Of a stretch of 64,000 nucleotides of DNA, positions 10,028 to 23,000 are shown piece after piece. Both the position numbers and the translations under genes were made by a program. Each line of letters starts with the position of its first letter. Within the stretch, counting starts at the first letter, position 1. The notes under the pieces are model-generated. The model saw only the letters and a list, made by a program, of their open reading frames with translations. It was not told where the DNA came from and did no database searches. Source of the stretch: Polychytrium aggregatum (lineage: Eukaryota > Chytridiomycota > Chytridiomycetes > Polychytriales); contig NW_026516238.1 in the NCBI RefSeq assembly GCF_025602895.1, positions 124,001-188,000 of the forward strand. Reading direction: 5' to 3'.

Positions 10028-12661
10028 ATGAAGATCATCACGCCTGCAATTGCTTGCTTTGTGCTTGTTGGCGGCTCTCTTGCAAAGGGCAAGAGCAGTA
10101 TCCCCAGGCACCTTCGCGGCGTCGCCCCTGATCGTAAGACTGGCTGATTGTCTGCGTGCTGCTCGACCTCGATGGGTCTGCTTGATTTGCCAGACGCCCC
10201 TCATCTTTGGAGCTGCGGTATTCAGCACAGATTCCCATTTGCAAGGCTAGCTCCATCGCCCGCGGATGGCCCTCCTGGCGTCGCCGATATGGTGCGCTGC
10301 TTCGATGCTGATCATCTGGCGCTGTTGCTTTCCTATGGGATCAATATGACCGCGCCGGATCAACCAAAGATCTCAAGGCATACGAGTCCACCAACGATCT
10401 TCGCTTTCTCTGTCTCGATGGCTCCAAGCACATTCCGCACGCCGCCGTGAATGATGACTATTGCGACTGCAGCGACGGAAGCGATGAGCCGGGTGAGTGC
10501 GGGCTGCCGATGGAACTGCAGGCTCAATGCATCTGCGGGCGGCTCAAATCGTGGCTTCTGATGCGGCATCATCACTCTCACAACACAGGGACATCGGCAT
10601 GTAGCAACGGCCGATTCTACTGCATCAACCAAGGGCATGTTGGAGCCAGCATCCCGAGCTCCCGCGTCAACGATGGCATTTGTGGTATGCGCCGTCGCAG
10701 CCGATGCTGTGTCTGCGATAAGGGCAGCTCAACAGTTGTAAGAGCACTCGCGGCACGATCCCTAATTCCTGTTCTCAACCGATGCCATCGATCAATTCGT
10801 TCAGACGAGGACTGCTGCGATGGAACCGATGAATATGCCAGTTCCGCCAGTTGCCCCAATACATGTTCTCAGCAGGCTCGCATTGCTGCCGAGCATCAAA
10901 AGAAGGAGTTCGAGTTGAATAGCGAGGTAGGCAACTTCTGGCACAGCCGTCCGACTCGGCACCCGGTATCGGCTCACGGATGCGGATGTTTGACGCTGCT
11001 TCTTGGATCAGGGTGCCAGGATCAAGGCTGTCTATCTGAGCGAGCGTGCATCCAAGGTTGCCCATCGGCAGATCGAGATTCCACAGCTCGAGGAGGGCAT
11101 CAAGGAGTCCAAGGCAGCCGTTGAGACGTTGAAAGGTCGGTATCATCTTGACGAGCTTTGCAAAACACCTGCTCTTGTTTTGCTCTCGTTCTTGCCCATA
11201 ACCACGAGGCAAACCCTGGCAGAGTACTGATACCCGGCGGTCTGCGCGCTCGGCTACTGTCATTGTTGAATATCTTCAATGACGATGATGTGCACCAACG
11301 TTAACCTGCTGGATTGTGCTGCAGCCCAGCTGGAGCAGCTAGAGGCCGCCCTCAAGGAATACGAACCCCTTGCCCAGCCCGACTCTTTGAACAGCTGCCA
11401 CGAGAAGCTGCAGCAGCTCCTCGGCTCCATCGAGTTTGTCGAGAAGCAAGATGCCGAGAGTCGAGCCAAGCATCTCGAAAAGATCTTTGAGACTAAGCGA
11501 CAAGTCCTTCTGGATACTGAGCTCCAGGAGGGGCATGCCGAGTTGAACAGGCAAAAGAGTATCGATATACAAAACGGTGAGTAGACCAGGATGGCTGTTT
11601 ATCAGGGCCTCGGTGGGAGTGTGTGAGGCGTGCAGGTGATGAAGCTGCTGGGCGGCTTGTTGACTGATACGGCGCTCGGGTTCATTATTGGTGTTTGCGT
11701 ATTCGCACGGTGCTTTCCCAGAGGTCCACCAACTCAAGGGACAGGTTCGCGCTGCCGAAGACAAGATTCGCACTGACGAGAATACGCTGAGGGAGCTCAA
11801 GCGTCTTGATGAGTTTGATTTCGGATCCGAAGGTGTCTTCGAGGCCCTCGACAAGCAGTGCTTCAGCTACACTGCGACCGAGTAAGCGCTTGCATGGCGT
11901 CTGGTGGCCGGTTGCTTTTGTAAATCCGTCAAACCGATCATGACTTGCAGTCCCTGCGTGGCCAGCCTCTGGATCGACAGCGATGCTGACCAGACGTCGA
12001 TCATTTTGGTGCCACCAGATACACATACGAGTTTTGCCTGTTCAACAAGGCGTCGCAGAAGAAGGGTGGAGCCACGACCAATCTCGGGTAAGTATGAAGA
12101 AGCCGCGGGGCCTCGATGTGAGCGCTACTCGGTACACAGGTGCATATCCTTGGACTGGGGGCTGCTAGAAGCTGTTGGATAGTTTGGCGAAATACCATGG
12201 AATGGGTCCTTCCTTTTGCCCATCGATGGATCCCGCATGTGGCTTCGTTGTGTTTGCCAACGACCTCTCTGTGGCACTCATGCCTATGTATCCTGCCTCC
12301 TATAGGAGCTTCAGCCGATGGGCCGGCACAGAGCATCATCCATATACGCAGCTCAAGTTTGAGAATGGCGAGCAGTGCTGGAACGGCCCAAATCGGTCTT
12401 TGCAGGCAAGTAGCTTGACCGGCGGGCGGCTTTGACAGTCTCGTTTGGTGCTCACACCGGCATTTCCACTAATGCCAACACTGCTGATGGTCGTGCTAGG
12501 TAAACCTGGAGTGCGGCACCGAGAACAAGATCGACAGCGTTGCCGAGCCCAACAAGTGCGAGTACGTTATGAGATTCCGGACCCCGGCCGCCTGCAAGCA
12601 CGAGAGCGTCCCACACCACAATTTGCCATCGGGGGGTTCTCGCAAGCGTGAGGAGTTGTAG
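10028..12661 (+). CDS. GTB1: Glucosidase II subunit beta (PRKCSH/GTB1)
   Basis: ER-luminal regulatory subunit of glucosidase II, which trims glucose from N-glycans and feeds the calnexin cycle. Ten exons were rebuilt in phase: 10028-10133, 10370-10492, 10589-10684, 10805-10926, 11012-11135, 11325-11576, 11722-11881, 12019-12087, 12183-12405 and 12500-12661, giving 478 aa. A signal peptide (MKIITPAIACFVLVGGSLA) precedes RHLRGVAP. LDLa-like Cys/Asp repeats follow (DYCDCSDGSDEPG; DEDCCDGTDEYA), then a long Glu-rich coiled coil. The C-terminal MRH domain carries YHGMGPSFCPSMDP, FENGEQCWNG and the final ECGTENKID block. The protein ends KREEL, a plausible KDEL-type retrieval signal. Intron 9 begins with GC instead of GT. 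Confidence 0.93.
12406..12499 (+). other. GC-AG intron in glucosidase II beta gene
   Basis: The exon ends SLQ (TTGCAG) and is followed directly by GCAAGT. The next in-phase exon begins GTAAACCTGGAGTGC (VNLEC) after GTGCTAG. No GT donor nearby restores the conserved MRH reading, so a GC donor with otherwise perfect AG|GCAAGT context is the simplest reading. Confidence 0.75.
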
Positions 12662-13099
12662 CGGCTGCCCACGTCGATCCTGAGGCTGTTTCGGGGCCAT
12701 GGATGCCTGACTGCATCTCTGGGTTGGGCTGTATGCAAGCACTGACCTGATTGGCGAGATGCGTGACGAGTGCTCCAGAGAATACAGTCTTTTCCATCCA
12801 GAAACGAGGGCGCCTGCTGTCGGGCCGACAGTCATATTGATTCCATTTGCCCTACTGCGGCGAATGCCAAGGACCCAGTCTTATCCGCACGGTCTCGCTC
12901 CTGTGATGCCAGGGCCGGATCATTCCTTGGAATTTGGTGCCTCTGTTTGTACGGACTGTGTTTGGCTTTGCGTTGCTTTGCTTTGCTCGCCATGCGCCTC
13001 GCCTTTCCCTCGCCGCAGAAAAGGCGGTCGAGAGCCGCATCTGCCTCACATCTGCATCCACATCTGCACCCGCATCCGAATCTGTTCGTTCCCGAAGCC

Positions 13100-15087
13100 A
13101 TGAAGCCGAGCTACCGGTCGCTGATTCTGCAGGCCCTCCACGAAGGTAGGCTTTGGCTGGCCGCTGCACGCCGTCGTCGTGTCCATTGTCGACAGCACGA
13201 CGCTGCTGCTTCCTGTTTCTCACTTTCGTACCATTCGTCCCAAGCCTCGAAGCTTTCGCCAAGAGCAAGGCTGCACCACCACTTGCGAATCAAGAGCATC
13301 TTCAAGAAACTGCTCCAGAGTCAATATGGTAGGCATCCAGGCCACAGCAGATCCCTCAACGTGCTGCTCGTTCAATGGATCTAAAGCCATGTTCGGAGCT
13401 CTGCAATGGACAGCCGCCAGACATGTCTCATCCTTGGCTGCTTTGGGTTGCGATGCCGATCTGCCGCCGCACGCACTGAGCCCCACCTTTCTGCCACTCT
13501 CTCTGCTTCCAGCCCATCCTTCGGCATCATGGGCAAAGATTCTCTCCCATCGTCTGTCGGGGCTTGTGGATGAGGGCACGCTGCTGAATGATGGCCGGTG
13601 TTTTGGTCTGGCGCACCCTCTTGTCAAGGATATTCGGCACAGTGACGGCAGCTCTCAGGCAATCGACCGTATCTACCGACAGGTAAGATGGTCTCACGGC
13701 CGAATCGCATGATCCTGCATCGAAACGCAGGCGATAGCAACTCGCCCCCCCCCTGCACCTATGCCCGCCCTTGTGCTTACATCTCGCTGGCTTCGGGACC
13801 GGTCGTGCTGTGAAACAGTTTGTGCGGAACAAAAAGGGTGGGGCTCCTCCTCGAGCAGCTTCCAAGACCAAGTCTGGAGGCAAGAGACAAACTGCAGCCA
13901 GCGGGAAAGGCAGCACGAAGACCAAGACTAGGACTAAGGGCCGTGCTGCCAAAACACCGAGAAAGAAAACCAGCATCAAGGGCAGCAGCAGCCTGAGCGC
14001 TCCGCTCGGAACACAGGCCTCGACGCTCTCGGAGGATTCCATCGGCAAACCCGACATTGTTTTCAGGTGGGAAGAGGCCCGTGTGCGAACCCGGTGTCAT
14101 GGCCAGCGTCTCGACAACTCTTTGAAGCAGCTGGCTGCCCAAGTGGGCCTCTGCTCACCAAAACGCATCCCTCCTCGCGGCTCTAACCCAGCTCTGTCCA
14201 ACTGCCTTCAGCTTCGATGCCACCGGCAGCATGTATACATGCTTCGAAAAGGTGCGGCAGACCATCAAGAATGCTGTCACCCGGCTGCTGACCAACATTC
14301 CCGATATCCGCATCGCGCTGATAGCTCACGGGGACTACGACACCAACTACGTGACGAACATGCTGGACTTTTCCGCGGACGCCAATGCGCTTGTTGCTTT
14401 CATCGATGAGGTGCAGGTGGCCCAGAAAGCCGTTCCGAGCAGAGACTACGAAGAATGCTATGAGTATATCCTGCGCGAGGTCCGCACCAAGCTGAGCTGG
14501 AGACCTCCGGGCGAGTCGGCGCGCTCGCTGGTGATGATCGGCGATGCCATTCCCCACCCGCTTGGCCCCGGAAATCCCTACAACATCGACTGGCGAGCTG
14601 AGGTAAGGAGTGCAGCCGCGATCTGAACCCTGGCACGGTGTGCTGCTATTGTCATGGTGCTGACGATCCGATTGCCGCTCTGCAGGCCACGGCTTGTGCA
14701 GGGGACAAGATCCGCTGCTATGCTGTCCAGTGCTTCAGCTATGCGTCGTCGCGAATCTTCTATCAGACGCTTGCCACCATCACCAAGGGCGTTTATCTAT
14801 CACTGGCGCAGTTCGAGGTAGGTTGCCAAGACACCGCCCGCTCCAGCTCAGGCGTCTGAGCGAGCCCCCACCCGGTGATGCTCGCAATGCGTTATCCCTG
14901 GCATTAACCGCGCCCTCCGCACCATCAGATGCTGCCGGATCTGCTTATCGCAATCTGCCTCCGCGAAGGCCCGATGCCCAACGACAACATCGAGCGCTTT
15001 ACAAACGAGCTGCGCTCCGCTGGTCGATTCTCGCAGAGTCTCCACGCCCTCTTTGCAGTGCTGACGACGCCAGAGACACACGCATAA
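13100..15087 (+). CDS. Chimeric protein: linker-histone-like winged helix, Lys-rich linker and vWA domain
   Basis: Seven exons (13100-13145, 13245-13328, 13513-13682, 13819-14066, 14212-14602, 14686-14817, 14929-15087) join in phase to give 409 aa. Residues 1-85 look like an H1/H5 globular fold: MKPSYRSLILQALHEASKL, then IKSIFKKLLQSQY and KILSHRLSGLVDEGTLL followed by FGLAH. A basic stretch (about 101-165) is rich in KTK, GKRQ, TPRKKT and KGR motifs. From about 178 the protein is a von Willebrand A domain with a MIDAS-like DIVFSFDATGSM, then ALIAHGDYDTNY, VMIGDAIPHP and ATITKGVYLSLAQFE. This vWA resembles that of VWK-type alpha-kinases, but no kinase domain is present. Location (nuclear by the basic half) and role are inference. 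A two-gene alternative would need a stop between 14066 and 14212, which the phase does not require. Confidence 0.75.
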
Positions 15088-15521
15088 GAGCACCGGCCTG
15101 GTGGTGCCGAGATGTCAATAGAATGTGTATGCCCAAGTGTACTAAGTAGAATTGCACTGAGGAAGCCGAGGCTTCGGCAAAGCTACAACTCTCGCGGGCT
15201 GGGGTCGGACAGCGAGGGAGAAGCCAGAACGGTTCTCCCAGATCGCCAACCATTGATGTTCCACTGTTGTAACGGGTCAAACACCAACGAGGGTCCCGAA
15301 GGGCCGAGTGTAGATCCTGACTGAACGGTGGGTGGTGATGGGTGGGGAGAGAGACAGGCGCTCACAGATGGCTGGGACAGAAATGAGGAGAGGTGGGGAG
15401 GGCAGGGCAGCTGAAGAGAGTGCGTTTATTAGTGGTGATGATACAATAATGGGTGACAAGATGGCTATGTACAGCCGCGAGGCGGCGGGTCGCAGGGCGA
15501 GCGCGGGAGGGATATCACAGA

Positions 15522-15983
15522 TCACACTTCGTTGTCCTGGAGGAGCATGTTCGGGACGGTGTCTTTGATAGGGAAGACATGTCCGCAGCCGTTGCAGACC
15601 ATACGTCCTTCCTTGACGCGGATCTAGTGACGGAGCAGGTGTGTGAGCAAAAGGACATCGTTGTGGCCAGCGCAGAGGAGCAGTTCAGATAGAATGTAAT
15701 GCGCAGATATACCAACCTCGAGAAGCACCTGATGGAGCCTCCGCAGGAATTCCTCCGAGACATCGTCTGCGGGAGGGTTCTGCGGAAGGAGATCGATGCC
15801 AAGAGAGAATGTCGTGGCCACGAGCGCGGGATAGTCAATCTTGGGAAGGAGCCGGGCGATGAACTCGGGATTGAACTCAGCCTCAATCTGCTCCAGCTCG
15901 ACCTCCTCCAACCGCAGAGGGAAGTTGTTGGAGGTGCAGCCCTTGACGTGGCACTGCATCATGTTGTGTGTCAGCAGTCTCAT
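15522..15983 (-). CDS. TRM112: Multifunctional methyltransferase activator TRM112
   Basis: Small zinc protein that binds and stabilises methyltransferases of tRNA, rRNA and the release factor eRF1. Two exons (15983-15717 and 15623-15522) give 122 aa, the usual family length. N-terminus MRLLTHNMMQCHVKGC, then FNPEFIARLLPKIDYPALV, and after the splice IRVKEGRMVCNGCGHVFPI ending in MLLQDNEV. The four zinc ligands are the Cys pairs of CHVKGC and CNGC. The donor GTTGGT is weak, but phase and family alignment support it. Confidence 0.92.
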
Positions 15984-16208
15984 GGCGGAGAGGTCCTGCA
16001 CCGAGGGAACGAGAGAAGCAAGCTGCGACGATGGAGATTGAAAGCGAGACTGGCCGATCGAGAGAAATCGACGGCCAGAAAAGTGGGCTGAAAAAAGAGC
16101 GTGTGGCTTGGGCGGAGGAAATGAATTGATCGCGCAGCGAGACACAGGCGAGAAGTGAGACACAGGCGAGACACAGGCGAGAGCAAGAGGCGAGACGGTG
16201 CAAGAAGG

Positions 16209-16567
16209 ACTGTGGTTTTGTTCTGGAACCCGAATACACGCCCACTCATTGCATTCATGGCCAAGCACAGCACCATCTTGATATCGAGAACCCACACTTT
16301 GTCCGGAGCTGTGCAAGCTGCCATACGCTGTGGGATCGAGACATCAATGCAGCCAGGAACATGATCTCGGCATGCCAGTCGATCATCGCCACAGGAGATC
16401 GACCGAGTGTATTCAAGACCATGCTTCCCAAACCAACCAAAACCACTCGATTGCCAACCAGGACGGGAAACAATCTCACGGCTTGCCCGCTGGGCCTACA
16501 GTCAGTCAGCGGGGTTCAGATATCCGAAGCCAGAAAGTGACTGTCCCGTTTCTTTCTCGATAGACTG
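16209..16567 (+). mobile_element. Truncated right end of a Tc1/mariner-Fanzor element
   Basis: Inverted relative to the MITE at 3973-4372 and highly similar to it. It ends in the same 28-bp right TIR (16540-16567, ACTGTCCCGTTTC...) followed by TA. Read forward it encodes a Fanzor C-terminus: FVRSCASCHTLWDRDINAAR, then NMISACQSIIATGDRPSVFK, up to a stop just before the TIR. Upstream of 16209 similarity stops and no left TIR is seen. It is therefore a 5'-truncated copy of a relative, with a longer C-terminal tail than the full Fanzor at 39573. Confidence 0.78.
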
Positions 16568-17004
16568 TAATGACTTAGTTTGAACCACCCAACGGTTGGG
16601 ACGGCTGTGCGAGACCCGGTCGATGAGATATCGACCCATTGGGATCTTGGGTGGAATCCAAGGACGAACACCCAGGAGACGATGGGCCCACTGTTATTGA
16701 GCCACGCTGCAATATATTGCGTGAAACGGAAACCAATTTCGATATGGAGAACTGTACCAAGGCAACGAGCCGATCGCTGGGGTCATGACATGGAACTCGA
16801 CTGCGGTCTTGCGAGAGCGACAATGGGCCATTGCGGCGCTGTGGATCTCCCGGACAACCAAGATTGACACCGAGGATAGTCGATGTGGCCAGAACAAGCC
16901 TCAGAATGCCAATGAAAGGACTCATCGCATGAGAACCAACAACGAGATAAGACCCACAGCGAGCGGATTCGCTGCTGGCTCCGGCTCCTGTGCGAGCCAC
17001 TTCT
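16568..17004. other. Intergenic with one dispersed repeat copy
   Basis: No supported gene. Bases 16768-16817 match 1907-1956 in inverted orientation. The stretch separates the element remnant from the 3' end of SIN3. Confidence 0.4.
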
Positions 17005-20000
17005 CTATGCTGCGTCTTCCATCGCCTCGTCGCCAACCTCGGCACTCGCCTCCTCGGCCTTGACCAGCCGGAATCGCCGATACGCCTGCTCCTCGCTCTG
17101 GACCGTCTCGACCACAATCTTCTCCGTGCCGTGGCTGCCGCCGGTGCTTCCGTGGACCATCCAGTTGTCAAAGTGCCGGACGTTCTCCTCGATGGCTTCG
17201 GTCAGATTGGCGTCGCCGCGCTTCCAGCCCGACTCGCCCTCGAGCCACTCCCGCCACGCCTTGAAGCGCCGGATACGGTTGCGTCGGGAATGGGAGGCAA
17301 ACTCCTCGCGGCCCTTGGCCGTCTGGAGCTGCGGGCTGCGGCGGTGGAAGTAGTCCTCGGTGTTGTCGACAAAGAAGATCTTGTAGGTGTCCTGGGCAAT
17401 CTTCATCTCCAGCCCCGACCGGGTCTCGACGTTGGTGATGGGCTCGTCCGGGATCGATGGCGGCAGGCTGCGTCGCAGGAACGGCTCCTGGCGCCGGAGC
17501 AGGACGCCCTCGGTCGGGGTCAGCTGCACAAAGTTGTCGACATAGGCGGACCACTTTTCCTCGGGAGTCAGCAGATCGTCGGTGTTGAGCTCGTCCTTGA
17601 AGATGAGCTGGGTCGTGAGGACCTTTTCGCGCGTGAACTGTGTCGGGGACGGGTGGATGTGAGTGGATGTGAGTGGGTGTGAGTGGGTGTGTGGGTGAGC
17701 AGGTGTGTGGGTGAGGGCGGATCGGGCGGGCTGATTCGGCCATGACTCTCAAGCAAGCAGACAAACCGACGACCCACACATCAGGCCCGCGTCTCATGCC
17801 CTCGCCGCCATCGGGTTGCACTTCCAGTGCCCTGCGACCCCCGGCTGGCTCTGCTCTCGTCCCGCCACGGCCAGCTTACGTATTCAAACTTGTAGATGTG
17901 GTCGTCGATCTGCTTCTCGGCGAGGGACTTGTACGAGTAGTCGCGCTCCTTGCTCCACAGGATCGCACTGCGCTCTTGGTTGTAGAGCCGGATGAGACTC
18001 ATGCTGCGCGGATCGGCGATGATGCTCTGGGCCTGAGTGCAGATGAACGGACGTCGGTCAGCAGACAGCGGCAGCGTGCCATATCAACAGCATGCCATTC
18101 AGCAGCATGTCGCATCCAAACAACATGCCATGCCATCCACGCGACACATCCGTGCGTCGTCCGCCTGCAACCCTGTGCAGGCCACCCATCGCCCCGCCCA
18201 CCTGCTTCACGATCGCCTGGCACAGCTTGTCGAATGTGTATGTGATGTACGCCGATGTCGCAAACATCGACCGCGCCTTCTCCTCAAAGTCATTGGCATC
18301 GATCTCGTTCCGCATAAACTCGCAGCTGATGCGGATCAGCTCCTCGTAGCGCTGGGATGGATCAAACTTGAAGTCTGGTGGGCGCATGCATGGCAATCGA
18401 GACGAGGACATGGGATTGTGGGGGGGGGGCTCGTCAGTTCAGAACACGGCATCTCGGGACACTTGTGTGCACGGTCGTCGATCGCAATCAGCCACCAGTC
18501 CATCGCATACGACCAAGCACCTCGAGTCGTATCCGACCAACAGCATCCACTGATCGGTCCCCACACACAGTCTTGGTCCTTGCACGCCCCCGACCACCAA
18601 GGTCACCCACCTCGCTGGGCAGCCTGCAGCCCGAGGGCCACTGCAACGGGGTTGGGACTCTCGCCCCTCGGCGGATGCTCGGCCAGCTCCTTCGAGAGCT
18701 CCTTCATCTTGGACAGACGGCTGTACAGGAACTGGATGGGCATTAGTATCAGCAACCTCGCGGCAGAACAGCAAACGATCGCAGCGACTGACAATCGACA
18801 GACCCGAGTCGCAGGCGCTGTCTGCTCGCTCCACGGCCCTCGCTGCTCACCTGGATCAGCCGAACGAACGTAAAGATCGTGCTGTTGCACCAGAACACAT
18901 AGTTCATCCGTCGAACGGGTCCGGGGCGCCTGGATGTGCCAGTGTCGCTGCGGCCCACTGCCTCGCCTCCGTTGGCGTCTGCGTCGCCCGCGGCAATGTC
19001 CTCGTCGTCGTCTGAGCTGAGATCGCCAAAGTTGGCCGAATCGTCCGAGACCTGGCCATCGCCGTGGCCAGAGCCGTCGTCGCCCGTCCGGCTGCCGCGC
19101 GCACTGCCCGCCTCGCTGGGCGCATCGTCGCGGTCCTCCATCGACTCGTCGCCGTCGGATCGGCCGCGGTTGTTCTTGCGGCTGGCCCGAGTGCTGGGTG
19201 CAGAGCCGGCATTGGTTCGTCGCAGAATGGCCGCCCGCAGGTTGTCGCCAGTCCCGTTGCCGCCGCCACGGCGACGCCCGTTGCTGGCTGTCTCGTACTC
19301 GTCGCCAGACTCGCCATCTTGCCGCTGGACAGAGTCCTCGCGCACATCCTCGGCCCGCTGGACCTCGTCGTTGTCCTTGCCGGGGTTGACAAACCAGATG
19401 CTCTGGATGAACTTGCGCACAAATCGCTTGAGCTTGCGCTCGTCCGAGGCCGGCACCGTCTGGAGCGTGCTGATGGTGCAGCCCAGGAGCCGGCGGACGT
19501 GCGCAAAGATGGGCTCGCCGCTGCTGTTGTGGCCTTCGGCGTTGTCGCGATAGAGGGCATCGAGATGGTACTTTTGGGGGTGCTTGGTCGTCGAGCTGCG
19601 CCGGTCGTGGTATATGTTTTCAATCTCCTGGACAAGGCTGCGCTGGGTCAGGTTCTTGCGGTCGGCCGCCTTGAAGAGCATGCCTTGGTGGTCGAGCGAC
19701 TTGTGGAAGTTCTTGAGGTCGACTTCTCGCCAGACTTTGTTCCAGTCTCTCTGGCGGTGTCGAGCAGCCGGGTGATGGAGAGCATGTGTGGTAGGCGTCA
19801 CGCGAGTCGAGGAGCCGTGTGAGTTGGGGGCCGTGCGAGTCGAGGTGCAGATGCAGATGCAATCGGGGATCAGCACCACCCCGGCCTCTCCGGCAGGCAA
19901 TGCCAAACAGCCGTCACAAACGGCCGCGACACTCGATGGCATGGCCGCCATCGCCATCGCCATCGCCATCGCCATCACCATCGCCATCGCCATCGCCATC

Positions 20001-23000
20001 GCCCCAATACCCACCTTGGCCCGTCGCCATTCCTCGTCTTTCTGCTTGAGTCGCTTGAGCACAATCGGAATCGCCACCGAGGGATTGTTGTGGATGGCGT
20101 TGATGATCTCCTCGCCACGATCCTTGTCATAGATCTTGCGGATCACACGCTTGTATATCTTTGACGAGGAGTCGGATTCTGCGGCAGCACCAAGGGAGCC
20201 AGGAAGCGAGATCAGCATTCGCCGGCCACGGGACGGCTTGGCATCTGTCTGGCCCCATCTCTGTGGCATCATCGCTGCTTACCACTCGTCAAGCCTTCCC
20301 GATACTTTAGCTTGGATCTCTCCTCCGGACTCATGGCCTGCATCTTCTCGTTGATTTGCGAGAGCAGCGTGATGGTCCACAGGTTGGCCTCGATGTTCAT
20401 GTCGTACTCGTATCGCTGCTCCTCGTTCTGGTACAGATTCTCCTCAAAGATGGTCTTCTTGGACGACACAAAGCCATTCTCCGAGTGGAACACTGGGTGG
20501 GAGACCCAGTAGGTGTTGAGGACCTCCTTGCCGAGGGCGTCGCGACCAGAGAACGTGGCTCCGATCATCTGGTCAAGAGTCCCGAGCGGGTGAGAGGCGG
20601 CACCAGCGCAGAGGACGGGGTCAATGACGGGTCGATGACGGGGATCGCAGAAACAGGCCCGGCGACTGATATACCGGAGCCAGACGCCGATCGAATCCAC
20701 TTCACACCAGCAGCGCCAAAAGCGGGCGGCACGAGAATACCTACACTGGGAGGCACGTAGTGATAGCTGTGGCCCGACAAACGCATCTTCTGATGGTCGT
20801 ACTCGGGTTTCTCATATTGGTCGATGCGCTCGCGGTGCTCTCTGTCGGTGAGTGGGATATTGACTGGAGGCAATGGTGGCCCGCAGTGAGTTCTACATCC
20901 ACACATCCACACATCCACACATCCACACATCCACACATCCACACATCCACACATCCACACATCCACACATCCACACATCCACACATCCACACATCCACAC
21001 ATCCACATCCACATCCACACATCCACACATCCACACATCCACACATCCACACATCCACACATCCACACATCCACACATCCACACCCACTTACAGATCATG
21101 TCGTCGTCGTCGCACTTCATGAACTTCTTGAACCAGTCCAGCAGCTCCGAGTTCTTGCCGAGGAACGGCTCCACCCGCTCGACCAGGGTCCGCGCATCAA
21201 TCAGCTCGTTGCTGAACAGATTGAGCACCTTGAGGAACTCGTCGTACGTTCGCTTGGACGCGATCGCCTTCTTGCACTTCTCAAAGAACTCGAGCTCTTC
21301 GTAGGTTGTGGTTGTCGATGCTGCTGCCGACGCCGATGCCGCCGGAGTCTGGCTCGGACCAGCCCCGCCGCGCTGGCCGAATCCCTGCTGCGACTGAGCC
21401 ATTGGGCTCGCTGCTTGGATGCTGGTGATCTTTTGCTTCTTGCTTCTGGGCGTGCCTCCTCCACCGAGCCCGCCGCTGGACGCTGCGGTGACCATTCCGC
21501 CTGGAAGGACAGCCGCCGGTCCGCCAGCAGCGCCAACCAGGCCATCGGGTGCAATCGGCGCTGCACCCGTCGCTGGCTGGGTCGACGAGGGCTGGGTGCG
21601 CTTCTTTGGGGTCTTGTTCAAGGCAGAAGATTGTGGACCGAGGGAGCTGCTGCGGCCCAGCTCGACCGGATAGCCTGCTCCTGAGGATCCTGGTCGGCCA
21701 CAGTCCGTTCCGTGTGAGAGCATGCGATGAGCCCGCACCACAGATGATTGGGCGTGCCATCGAGATGCGTTCAGGTGGCAAGGAGGTACTTCAGTCAGTG
21801 ATTCTTGTGCTCGCCACTGCCAAAGGCGCACGGGGGATCGCTCACGACCGATCACTCACCGGCCACAGCCCTCGACAGCACCGGCCACAGTTGCTATCAT
21901 AGCATCGGTTCAACGATGCGGCCACCCGACCACCCGACCACCCGGCACAATCGGCATCCACTGTCGCATGCGTACCTGGTCCAGAACCACCCGGGAGCCC
22001 CTGTCCACCACCAGCGCCTTGCGACTGGCTGTTGTCGGGGAGGAACTGCTTGAACTCGTCCAGCAGATCGGGGTTGTGGCGGAAGAGGACCTGGACTTGG
22101 GCATAGACCTCTTGGATCGGCCGCTGCTCCTTCTGGTAGGTCTGGAGGATTTCGAGGAACTGGCGGTAGATGTCGGGCTCGGAGGCAAAGCGGTTCTGTG
22201 GACAGCAGCACGCCGATGATTCAGGCGTGGGATTGAGGGTGAGTTGCCCTGCGACGAAGAAGCAGTCGACGGACCGACCAACAGCCGACCTGCGAGCAAA
22301 CTGCCGAGCCTGCCACCACCCCGATGTCCACCCCTCGCCAGTGTCCAGCCAGCCTGCAGCCCCACACAAACCTTGATCTTGTTGACGTAGTTGATGGCAT
22401 GGCCAAACTCGACTGGCGGCCGGCGACTGTCGCCATTGGGCGGTTCGGCCGGGCCCGATGGGCGCATTGCGCTGCCGCCAGGGGCCGCACCCGGTCCTCC
22501 TCGCGCCGATGCGCTGCCGAGATGCGGTGACTGGCCCGGAGCGCCGGCCGGATGGGCTGGACCGATGTAGCCCGACGACAAGGCCGCCGAGCCAATGTGG
22601 GCTGCAGTGGCGTGGTCCGGATGTGGTGGGATCGGCGATGGGTAGTAGCCCGATCCGCCAGGACGGGACTGGCCGTAGTAGCCAGCGCCAGACGAGCCGG
22701 CCGAGCCTGGAGCCATCGGCGGACCACCTGGGCCGATCCCGACCCCCATGCCAGGGCCGGCAGGGACCGAACCGGCGCCCGAGGACGAGCCTGGGCCTGG
22801 GCCTGGGCCGGGGGCCGGGAGCACCGACCCGGATGCAGAGGCGCCAGGGCCCGCTGCATTGACCGAGACACCGGTGCTGACGATCGAGACCGAGCCCGAA
22901 ATGCCTTGGATGTGATGGACATCGGCCGGGGTGGTGACGCGCACGGGATCGTGGGGGTTGCTGGTGGCCTCGATGCGGTATCCCGGTGGGAGGAAGGTGT

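Noticed and set aside
20895-21084. CRISPR-like array
   Set aside because: It is an 8-bp head-to-tail repeat without spacers, in a eukaryotic intron.
20565-21855. Frames encoding repeated DVWMCGCV or HPHIHTST peptides
   Set aside because: Produced by the 8-bp minisatellite in SIN3 intron 5, which is open in several frames on both strands.
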